A stretch of 10,201 bases of DNA from assembly GCA_027596195.1 (NCBI GenBank), contig JADGJG010000983.1:1-10201 (forward strand), in the 5' to 3' direction. Position 1 is the stretch's first letter. The number at the start of each line of letters is the position of its first letter. The notes beneath the pieces were generated by a model. The model was not told where the DNA came from. It made no database searches and was given only the letters and a program-made list of their open reading frames with translations. The position numbers and the translations under genes were made by a program. This document shows, piece after piece, positions 1 to 7,404 of this stretch. The stretch is from Podochytrium sp. JEL0797. Lineage: Eukaryota > Chytridiomycota > Chytridiomycetes > Chytridiales > Chytriomycetaceae.

Positions 1-260
1 GAAACGATTCGAATTGAAGATGAGTCATCTATTTTTTCTCAAAGATTTACATATCTGACAATTCCGAAACGCTCTTCTTTTTCAAAAAATACAGTAGTAC
101 CCAACTACGCGATACTCCGTGCACGTGTTGTCCCTAATAAATTACAAGGGTTAGTAAATCTAGCGACGTTTGAAAAAAGACCCAAAGAAAAGAACCATCA
201 ACTTACGCGCTAAACGTACCCGCGTCACACTTCGTGACCTTCAGCGACGGCCGTCAAAAC
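1..260 (-). other. Possible spliced fragment of an unidentified minus-strand transcript
   Basis: Seen on the minus strand: a textbook intron, GTAAGT donor at 206 and TTATTAG acceptor at 134 (73 nt), with a TTTACTAAC branch-like site about 16 nt before the acceptor. Splicing joins KCDAGTFS to ADNTCTEYRVVGYY in one open frame that ends in TGA about 50 nt into the downstream exon. In the same frame a stop lies ~60 nt upstream of the donor, so a coding exon would have to begin between them, and no acceptor is obvious. It could be the 3' end of a gene, a UTR intron, or chance. No family is recognised. Confidence 0.3.
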
Positions 261-1343
261 AGAGATACTCGCTGCGCTCTTGATTTTGCGCCGCTTGCTC
301 AGATTCCACGCGTCGCGTTCAACGGGTCAACCCACGAAACACGCGACGCGTCCGTCGTCCACTCGCAGCTGTCGGCGCTACGAGCCCTCCGTACCGCAGC
401 AGTAGCTGGAATAATAGCAGAGGGGTGGGAAGAGAGGGGGGGGGATCGAGGGAAGGAGGTTACTTTTAAATTTCGGGGGAGAAAAAAAAATGGATCGGAT
501 CGACACCCCAAGGACAATCCGCACGGCAGCAGCCGTACCACACCCTTCCCTTCCATCAGAATAGTGAGTCTAGAGAGGAAGGGAGGAGGAGAAATAGGAG
601 TCTCGGATCCTCGGTGAAGAATGGAATCATGGAGCATTCGACACTCTCCTCTCTCCTCCTCACCTCCCCTCCAGGTTCTCGTTGACGCGCCCTCCTCCCT
701 TTGCAGTACTTTCCTCTGTTTTGATGACCCAGATTCAACCGCAAGGCCACAGCGCTTCATTCGATAACGGATTTCCTACTTCGCACGGCGTGACAAGAAC
801 CTGCCCCTTGAAACACACCACCCATCTCACGAGATGCGAATTCAATCGGGAGGCCAATTTTCACTCTGGGAACGGTGCCGGGATTTGTTTAGGTGGAAGG
901 CCGTCGGGTAACTAGCAGACCGAAACAATCCCACCACAACCAGGTGCATCAAACGGGCCTGGATTCTGTTCTGCATGCCAATACAACGTTAAACAAGGAG
1001 CCAACTCATGCGAATCAACGAAATGCCCCGCGTTTGCTTCGAAACCAGAAACCTCCGCTGGCTTCGTTGCGCAAAAACAAATTCTTGAACCCCTCAAACG
1101 CGAACATGGTCACGAAATCAAAGTTTATTCGCGGGATATTCACGAAAGAGAGAATCATTGAGGATGGGCCAAATGGCTTCGCGAAAAAATCGACTCGAAT
1201 TCCAGTTGGCCCACTTCTCGCGCCGTTTTGAACCAAAAGCTCGCAACGTGTCGAGTCTCAAATATGGCCATTGATTTTTTTGGATCGGATTTGGATGATG
1301 CGGAAGGATCTGGTGTGAGGGAGGCCTGCACGTCAGGCGTTGG
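261..1343. other. No recognisable gene; GC/purine-rich then mixed sequence
   Basis: Several short open frames exist on both strands but none has a recognisable domain, consistent codon pattern or splice-supported extension. Seen: an 11-bp perfect inverted repeat with MluI-type ACGCGT cores (308-318 and 341-351), purine-rich G tracts around 420-500, and a pyrimidine-rich stretch at 640-720. The flanking minus-strand intron at 134-206 suggests part of this could be upstream exon or promoter sequence of that locus. Confidence 0.3.
308..351. repeat. 11-bp inverted repeat with paired ACGCGT sites
   Basis: ACGCGTCGCGT at 308-318 and its exact reverse complement ACGCGACGCGT at 341-351, with a smaller GGGT/ACCC inverted pair (324-327 and 330-333) in the loop. 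ACGCGT is the core of the MluI cell-cycle box bound by MBF-type regulators in yeasts. Whether it acts that way here is unknown, and ACGCGT also occurs elsewhere in the window (for example in the MORN3 first exon). Confidence 0.4.
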
Positions 1344-1670
1344 CAATTCGGTTTCTTGGCTCGCGGACTCTCGTCACTCGTCCGTTGGACCAGTGTTGAC
1401 TCGGTAAGGTTCAGATCGTGCGTCTAGTTCGCGAGATATGCCTGGTGCGTTGCAGTGGAGCAGAGGAGTGGGTCACGGGTCAGAGGAGGTTGTCCGGAGG
1501 GTGGAGCCAGTTGGAGTTGAGCGATGTCTATCTGGGAGCGCGGATAAATCAGGACAAGATGGGAAATACAGGATTATGGCAACCTCAGATTGAAGATCTG
1601 TGAGCGGGGGACGAAGGCGTTTGCGATTGTGTCGAAAAATGCATTGTTTGGCCAATCACAATCGGGCACT
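1344..1670 (-). pseudogene. Relic of the N-terminal region of an LRR gene, second dispersed copy
   Basis: Read on the minus strand, this segment aligns by eye with plus-strand 5635-5912. Both begin GTGCCCGATTGTGATTGGCC (differing only after that), share TTATCCGCGCT in the middle, and share a long stretch ending CACTGCAACGCACCAGGCATATCTC (G/A difference in the other copy), then GAAACC(G/A)AATTG. It encodes PDCDWPNNAFF and CNAPGIS, matching the other copy, but has in-frame stops, frame changes and ~46 extra bases near 1379-1424. No LRR units follow on the minus strand below 1344, so it is truncated. The surrounding short open frames are not credible genes. Confidence 0.6.
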
Positions 1671-2176
1671 GCTTTTCCAAAACAAGCCATCCCTCCATCC
1701 CACTCTTAATGGGAGAAAAGAAAATTGGTTCCTTCGTCATTTGCCGGAACTCGATAGTTGCAATGTATATGGGGTTGGATGTAAATGACGCGGTACAGTG
1801 TCGTCGTGGTTGAGGAGAAGGTTCCGCGAATCGTGAACAGTTGTGGAAGGGGTTTCGGGCAAAAAGACCAAACAAGAGTGTCTGCAAGAGTGTTCGCGAC
1901 GCAAAAAACACGCGTTCAGATTTCGCAGAGGTGCCCGACTCCGTGTGATAAAAGTTTAGTTTTTTATAAAACATTGAAAGGCCCAACTCGTGTCGAGTGC
2001 GTGGGGGTTAAGGAAGGCATGCGATCTCGACGTCCCGCGCTTCAAAAAAGATAAAGGGATAAAATCGTCATAAATTCATTATAAATACCACGAAAGGGAG
2101 AATGGGTATCCTCCCCAAAAAAAGAAAAATGAATCCAAACAATCCTTAAACCCGCAACACACTCGCTCCACTTCTT
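1671..2176. other. No recognisable gene; 3' flank of COQ8
   Basis: The part from ~2040 to 2176 is AT-rich and should contain the COQ8 3' UTR and poly(A) site on the minus strand (ATTTATAATGAATTTATG near 2075-2095). The part from 1671 to ~2040 contains only short open frames on both strands. It does not align with the sequence upstream of the other LRR copy, so homology between the two copies stops at about 1670. Confidence 0.4.
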
Positions 2177-4379
2177 TCACACCTTGTCCGCATACCCCCG
2201 AAACAACCCCGCACAATCGACCCTCGCCCCCAACTTGGCACACAACAAAAAGCTCCCACTCAAACTCCTGTGCAACGAGTAACTCTCATCGGGCGGTGGC
2301 GTCAACCGTTCCTTCAGCATGACGGGGATATCGCTGCGCACGGCGCTTGTGATGGATTGGGCGCCGAAATCAAAGGGGGTTGTTTGGGTCGGAGAGAAGG
2401 GGGAGGAGAGGAGGAAGAGGGAGTTGAGGTGAGCAGTGAGCATGGTCTTTGTGGAGGGGTTGGGAAAGGAAACCAAGGGTTAGCGACAAAACGAACACAG
2501 AGACACACACACACACACGCGAACGATCGCTTTACCTCACTCTCATACCCCGTCAAAAACCCCAACTCCTGCGAATACGCGATACTCTGCTCGCGATTCC
2601 TCTCGGACGCAGCCTTCAACAGTTTCAAATACGTGTCCGTGAAACTCGAGGCGAATTCGCGCGCGGCCCCGAAATCGAGCATGTGGATCGTGTCGGTGGA
2701 CTCGGAGTACAGAAAGTTGGACCAGTTGGGGTCCGTTTGCATGAATCGGTACGTGAAGAGTTGCTTGAGGCAGAGTTGGAGCATGCGGGTTCCAATCTAA
2801 GTGTGGGTTTTGGGAGTGTGAGGTTTGGTGCTTCGAATTGGGAATTTGGTGTTGTGCTATGCGCTAACGGGCGATTCGCGTTTTTTCGCTCTCCGCGCGA
2901 CTCGCTTCATTCGTCCTCGTTCGTCAACGCCGCTGCGCGGTGCGTGCGTGCGCACGACTCGTTTTGCTCATCCTCGCCGCTTCGCTGGTCCACGCCGCTG
3001 CACGGAGCGTGTGCGCCCGCATACCCACTCCCCCCGCACACACGCACGCTGCGCGTGCGCGCTACTCGCTTCGCTCGTCGCCATCGTCCACTTACCTCAT
3101 CCCTTTTGGCTTGACTCAAATGACCAACACTCCCGATCGAGACACCATCGACAAACTCACACGTCAAGACTTGAGCCGTACAAACGTCGTCAAAAACCCT
3201 CGGAACATAAACCCCCTCCACCGGATCCTCCTTCAACAAAGTCCTAAACCTCCTCATTGCATCCGCTTCACGCGTATAATCACACTCCCAGGCCAACTCC
3301 ATACGGGCGACACGGAGGGTATTGTCGAGATACATTCCGCGTGGGAGAAAAGAGCCCATGAGGGCGAGAGTGCGGAGGTAGGAAATGTCCGAGTCGATGG
3401 ATTGGGCGACACCGGGGTATTGGATTTTGACGGCGACAGGGGTAGGGGTGGTGGAGGGAGGGGCGGGGGGTAGGGTCGCGTAGTGGACTTGGCCGATGGA
3501 GGCGGCAGCAAAGGGGAGGGTTGTGAAGGATTCGAATTTTGTGGTTTGCCAGTCGTTGCCGAGTTGTTGGTTCATTGTTTTCTTTTGGAGGGTGAGTTTG
3601 AGAATTGTTTTATGATGATTTGTTGTTACCATGAGTTGCTTTTCAGGCATGTAGTTTGCCGAGTTTTGGACGCGTACTAGGATCTGCTCGAATTCCGGCG
3701 GCAGCATGTTTGAGTCCTGGTTTGTGGTAATAAGTAATTCGCGACGCGATCACTCAACACGAAAAAGAGCGGGTACTTGGATGGACAGCATCTGAGCCAG
3801 CTTGAGGGCAGCGCCGCGCATCTGCGACAGCTTCGCGACAATGCGTTCGATATTCTGCTTTGAAAAGACGAGCGACGTTGCGACGGCGCTCGCGTCTGTT
3901 GCTGCAAAGCCCACTGTGCGGCGCAGCGACTCGCCCACGACGCCCGCGCCGACGCCCGCAGCCAGCGCAGAGTATTGAAAGAGACGAGAGAGACGCGTCG
4001 CAGGCACAGTGGCCGCGTGCATGTGGAGGGGTGTTGTTGGTGGTGTGTGTGGGGCGTGTGTTTGGACACATGGCGTAGGCAGTGTCGCTTTTTTTGGTGT
4101 CGGTGTCGAAGGCGTCTTCAGCAGTGTCGGTGTCGCGTGTGTCGAACACGCCACTGGCGGTGTCGTTGTCGAAGGCATCGTTGTTGTCGCACAAGTCGCT
4201 GTTGTCGCGGCCCTCGCTCGCCCCGCGGCCTCCGCGTCAACGCCAGAAATCGGCGCCCGAAACGCAATGTTGGCCACACCAAACACCATGCTCAGTGCAT
4301 CGGAAACGCAGTACGAGTTGCGACTACTGCTGCTAGAAAGCCGCGGCGCCGCACTGTGGAACCGTCGTGCGAGGAGCAT
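2177..4379 (-). CDS. COQ8: COQ8 / ADCK3-type atypical kinase (UbiB family), five exons
   Basis: Mitochondrial atypical kinase/ATPase that supports coenzyme Q biosynthesis. Seen: exons 4379-3777, 3716-3630, 3581-3096, 2796-2536 and 2446-2177, all introns phase 0, joining to a 568-residue protein ending in TGA. The ATG at 4379 is chosen because an Arg/Ser-rich, acid-poor presequence (MLLARRFHSAAPRL) follows; the open frame further upstream has no ATG. Residues ~60-125 are a Thr/Pro/Ala-rich linker. The KxGQ-type motif (RGAALK193-L-A195-Q196) ends exon 1. The Ala-rich loop (PFAAASIGQVH, 253-263), the nucleotide-binding lysine region (VAVK282IQYP), the catalytic-loop motif TD414PNWSN and D433FGA follow in family order, then the C-terminal LHRSLSGSF segment. 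Known: these are UbiB/ADCK hallmarks, and the collinear match to animal COQ8A spans exons 2-5. Odd: KxGQ reads KLAQ, and intron 2 is stop-free and in frame. Identity is very secure; only the exact start is open. Confidence 0.95.
2503..2518. repeat. (AC)8 microsatellite in COQ8 intron 4
   Basis: Perfect AC dinucleotide run, read as GT on the coding strand, inside the 89-nt intron 2447-2535. It is likely length-polymorphic between strains. No other function is evident. Confidence 0.9.
2894..3086. repeat. Degenerate GC-rich tandem duplication inside COQ8 intron 3
   Basis: The 299-nt intron (2797-3095) contains two diverged copies, roughly 2895-2950 and 2951-3015, of a ~56-65 bp unit. Each begins like CGACTCG(C/T)TT and ends like CGCCGCTGC(G/A)CGG plus GTGCG repeats. 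A partial third copy (CTACTCGCTTCGCTCGTCG) lies at ~3061-3080, next to the splice donor. The tract is far richer in CpG than the flanking exons. I see no coding potential consistent with the gene frame. Confidence 0.6.
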
Positions 4380-4691
4380 TTTTGCCTTTTTTGTTTTTGT
4401 TTTGCTTGTTTGTTGTGATCGCGATCGCGAATTGGAAATGATCACAACCCACGCATTTCTTTCGTCTCGAATACGCAAACCTATGAGAAATTAAAAGATG
4501 TAGATTTTTACCTCCTTTTCAAACCGCGTTCCTTACCAATTTTCCAACCCCTTAAAAAAAAGGTGTACAGCTAAAATTAAGCGCCAAAACTGGCTTGTGA
4601 AGATTTGACTCCTCAAAAGCAGGAATCAGTCAAAAACAAAGCTCTGCACCGCATCCATGTCCACGTGACGCCTAAAAATATTGATTCTGCC
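4380..4691. promoter_or_regulatory. COQ8 upstream region / 3' side of the next minus-strand gene
   Basis: This 312-nt gap lies between two minus-strand genes and should hold the COQ8 promoter and 5' UTR. Seen: a 9-bp inverted repeat (GTTGTGATC at 4412-4420, GATCACAAC at 4440-4448) enclosing a CG-rich palindrome GATCGCGATC (4417-4426), located 33-69 nt upstream of the chosen COQ8 ATG. Read on the minus strand there is also a possible very short 5'-UTR intron (GTAAAAATC ... CTCATAG, near 4480-4520). No TATA box or other known site could be assigned. Confidence 0.35.
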
Positions 4692-5527
4692 TCAGCGCGT
4701 CCATGTGAAGCGCTGGCAAGTTTGTTCGTTCGATTTCAGCAATAGAATGGCCAGACTTTTTGACGCCAGCCCCGTCTTTTTGAGTAAACTACTCGCCTTT
4801 TCAATTTCAGCCGTTTCCAGAAACGTTTGGAGCGTCGAAAGCGCCTCCGCAATGAGCTGCTCAAAACAAAAACGCTTTCAAAAACCGAACAGCAAAAAGG
4901 ACACGTAACAAATGGAATCACCTCAACAAACGAAACCATATCCTTCCCAAAAAGGCCTGAAACGCATCAAAATCCCCACTCCTCGCTTTTTCATGGAAAG
5001 TGTCAAACCCTTCTCCACCGACCCCACCACAACCCCACCCCCCCATCGCATCCAACCCCTTTCAACGCGCTCACAGCGTCGCGACAAGACTCAATCACAC
5101 TCTCAACCACCCGAACCATCTCCTTCCCCGTCCCAAACCTCCAATACCCACCCACCAACTTGTCAAGTGCATAATGTAATTTGTTGGCATAGAATTTGGG
5201 TTTTGTTGGTTGGAAGGGAGTTTGGAATTGCGGGTCTTTTTTTTTGGGCGGCTTTATTTCGTAGAATGGGGGGGTTTTGATTTCGTGACACATTTGGTTC
5301 TCCTCTATCAGGACCCATGAAACATGATTTTATGAGATTGGAGCCGACTGGCAGCGAGAGGGCGGCGGATGCGACGCGTGTTTTCGTAAGCTGGACGCTA
5401 CGCGTGTAATCGGCGGCATGCAACAGGTGCAAGTGCTGTGAGAAGTAGAGCGTAGCAGGTTATTCCTACCTTGATGGTCGCCGCCAATAAGCAATCCGTT
5501 AAAGCGTCGTCTGGGGGGGGGGCGCAT
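4692..5527 (-). CDS. Hypothetical protein, tentative three-exon model
   Basis: Not recognised. Proposed exons: 5527-5470 (ATG, MRPPPRRRFNG...), 5304-5057, and 4856-4692 (TGA), 156 residues. The first intron (5305-5469) is well supported: AAG|GTAGGA donor, CTGATAG|AGG acceptor, and the split codon restores an open frame. Exon 2 encodes a Lys/Pro-rich stretch (PPFYEIKPPKKKDPQF) followed by an amphipathic helix-like segment (KLHYALDKLV, VVESVIESCRDAVSALK). Exon 3 is also helix-like (LIAEALSTLQTFLETAEIEKA). The second intron (4857-5056) is weaker: its donor is GTTGGA, though GAGCAG is a usable acceptor. The N-terminus overlaps a 10-base C run, where one miscounted base would change the frame. A different start or an internal exon is possible. 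Likely a small helical protein; function unknown. Confidence 0.4.
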
Positions 5528-5634
5528 TGGCCAACGTCATCCAGGTGTTGGAGCGAATCCGTGCCGTCAAATAGGGCCGGAATCAGGTGGAATCATTTGA
5601 AGTATTCTGAAATATTCATATGGGGGGGGGATGA

Positions 5635-6591
5635 AGTGCCCGATTGTGATTGGCCGAACAACACATTCTTCCAGCATTTTTCGACTGTGTCGAAAACCCC
5701 AGCGAAAACCCCGCTCTTGCCACATGTATTGCTCACCATTGCCCTGAGTTATCCGCGCTACCGGCAGATCGTCATTGACAGCTCCAAACGGAGGTTGGAA
5801 ATACAACAATCCTCCGACCCTGCGACCCCACTCCTCCACTCGACTGCAACGCACCAGACATATCTCACGGGGCGAGCGACGAGGGCGAGAGAGCCACGAA
5901 ACCAAAATTGACTTGTCCGCGAGCGGACTGCGCGGAACCATTTCTGTCCAGATTGGACTTCTGGTTGCACTCACGAAGCCTTTACAATGTACTCCGTGGT
6001 CAAATCCCTGTCGAACTCGCACGACTGACCAATTGGAAATACCTCGATCTGTTTGGCAATCGACTCAGCGGGGAGGTTCCTGTGGAGCTGGGACAGTTGT
6101 CTGAGTTGGTGTGTCTGAACCTGTCCATGAATCCACTCAGCGGGGATGTTCCTGTGGAACTGGGACAGTTGTCTAAATTGGGGTATCTCAGACTCTCCTC
6201 GAATCAACTCACTGGAGGGATCCTTGATGCAATTGGAGGGCTGGGGAAGCTGGTGGAGCTCGACCTGTCTGCGAATCAACTCACTGGAGGGATCCCTGTC
6301 GAGATTGCAGGGTTGATGCAGTTGACGTATCTCCACCTAGCCAAGAATCAACTGACAGGAGGGATCCCTGTCGAAGTCGGAAGACTGGCGCAATTGGCAG
6401 TGCTCGATCTGTCCCGGAATGGACTCTGCGGCACCATTCCAATATCACTTGGCAACTTGAGGGGCTTGAATTATCTAATTCTCGCTAACAAGGAGTTGCT
6501 GTTTCTGGAGAATTTGAATGAATGCAGGGTTGGTGGCAATGACGCGTTGAGTTGCGAATTTGAGTGGGAATTTTGGCATGGTGGAAATTAG
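5635..6591 (+). pseudogene. Leucine-rich-repeat protein locus, frame-disrupted
   Basis: Seen: at 6043-6474 six consecutive 24-residue LRRs of the LxLxxNxLxGxIPxxLGxLxxL type, for example LDLFGNRLSGEVPVELGQL, then a degenerate seventh and a Cys-containing C-terminal tail ending in TAG at 6589-6591. A partial repeat (LRGQIPVEL...) precedes them from ~5986. A further LRR (IDLSASGLRGTIS...) sits at 5907-5978 in a different frame. Upstream, 5638-5670 reads PDCDWPNNTFF and a later segment DCNAPDIS, in other frames again, resembling the Cys-containing N-terminal cap of LRR proteins. No ATG opens the long LRR frame before the third repeat. Known: such repeats form solenoids used in protein binding, often extracellular. 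Inference: this is a decayed LRR gene or one with uncertain introns; I could not find splice sites that join all frames. Confidence 0.6.
6043..6474 (+). repeat. Tandem 72-bp leucine-rich repeats (six units)
   Basis: Six in-frame 72-nt units start at 6043, 6115, 6187, 6259, 6331 and 6403. Units 3-5 share an almost identical core, AATCAACTCACTGGAGGGATC, including one with ACTGACAGG, so at least part of the array is a recent duplication at DNA level. Each unit encodes a plant-type LRR with N-x-L-(S/T/C)-G core residues. Unit 3 has ILDAI where its neighbours have IPVE. Confidence 0.85.
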
Positions 6592-6733
6592 TGAGGAAGT
6601 AATGTTAAAGAAATGAGATTCTCGTATTGCAAGAGGGAATTTGGTGTCGATCGAAACCGCGTTTGCAGAAACGCTCCTTCGGTCAAGTTCCCAACCTTCT
6701 TGAGCTTGTTTATTGTACATTCGATCTCACAAA

Positions 6734-7130
6734 TCACTCTGCCCGCCTCGCACGCTGAAACACGGGCAGATTGCGGTACGTTTCAATCTGCCGCTCCTTT
6801 GCGGCCAACTCTTCATCCAATTCGCGCATGCACCGCTCCTGGTCTTCTTTGCTCAATTCAATGCCGGGCAGAGAGTCGTGGTATTCCTGTGCAGCGATCA
6901 CAAGGGCCTTTGCGTCTTGGATCTGGTGCGAGGGGAGTGAGTGGTTGCTATGTAAGTTGAAGGCAATGCACACTCACGGCCTTGCGGAACGCTGCCATTT
7001 CGGCGCTGTCTGCCTTCAGGCTGTCGAGGGACCATGAGGTTGAGGAGGGGTCTCCAACGAGGCGATGCAGTGCTGCAGTGAGTGGGGTGAGGAACTCGAA
7101 GCGGGAGGTGTCGAACGGTGAGGGTTCCAT
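6734..7130 (-). CDS. MED9: Mediator complex subunit 9-like protein, two exons
   Basis: Predicted subunit of the middle module of Mediator, the RNA polymerase II co-activator in the nucleus. Seen: exon 1 7130-6978 (51 codons) and exon 2 6922-6734, separated by a 55-nt phase-0 intron (GTGAGT ... CACCAG), giving 113 residues. The N-terminal third (FEFLTPLTAALHRLV) is a hydrophobic helix. The C-terminal half has LPGIELSKEDQ (69-79) followed by a charged coiled-coil-like helix ending KERQIETYRNLPVF. Known: animal MED9 has the same arrangement, with a PGI-x-LS-x-E-x-Q turn and a final helix with K...Y..L..F spacing. Length is close to or a little below the family norm. It shares a 274-bp upstream region with the divergent MORN3 gene. 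MED21 was considered but lacks this PGI turn. The identification is from motif memory, not a search. Confidence 0.72.
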
Positions 7131-7404
7131 TTTTTTGATTCTTTTCCTTTCTTAGTAGAAGGAAGGACGGTTTTTCTGTAATAGATGTCAAGCTTCTGTT
7201 GATAATAATATAATCCCAATGAAGTGAATCTACGACGATTTTCCCTTTTTTGAGTGATCGAGTATAGGATCTGGTTCGATGGGTTCAAGTTTTTTGCTTC
7301 CGCTTAAAGAATTAATGCTGCAAACATGAGAGAGTGAGACATCGCGTCACTTTTCTCCCGTGGTGAACGTTGAAAGATTTTCAACCCAAAAAGAAGAATC
7401 ACGG
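7131..7404. promoter_or_regulatory. Shared divergent promoter region of MED9 and MORN3
   Basis: The 274 bases between the two oppositely oriented start codons must carry both 5' UTRs and promoters. It is AT-rich near MED9 (a T run, then GATAATAATATAATCCC around 7200-7217) and more mixed near MORN3. I see no confident TATA box and no clear RFX X-box of the sort that marks many ciliary genes. The assignment is by position only. Confidence 0.5.

Noticed and set aside
299..760. 153-codon minus-strand frame and overlapping plus-strand frame at 234-617.
   Set aside because: Low-complexity, Arg/Ser/Pro-rich on both strands, no domain and no splice-supported partner; typical of GC/purine-rich non-coding DNA.
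893..1236. Overlapping open frames on both strands at 893-1236.
   Set aside because: No recognisable motif on either strand, and no start context or splicing signal that favours one.
1418..1603. Similar peptides (REICLVRCS...EEW) encoded at 1418-1603 plus and around 5860 minus, suggesting a shared protein family.
   Set aside because: They are the antisense strand of the duplicated LRR N-terminal region; the coding sense with PDCDWPNN and CNAP motifs explains the similarity better.
4380..4478. N-terminal extension of COQ8 beginning at 4478.
   Set aside because: It would need a TTG start; the ATG at 4379 is followed by a typical mitochondrial presequence.
4860..5010. Open frame FDTFHEKARSGDFDAFQAF as an extra exon of the hypothetical gene.
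   Set aside because: No donor/acceptor pair joins it in phase to either neighbouring exon; it would need an indel in the G run.
5908..6042. LRR coding sequence starting at 5908.
   Set aside because: The start would be TTG and the first ~20 residues are out-of-frame LRR sequence, so this is not a true start.
7255..7292. GGTTCGAT near 7272 as a tRNA B box.
   Set aside because: No A box at the right distance, and no acceptor stem or cloverleaf can be formed.
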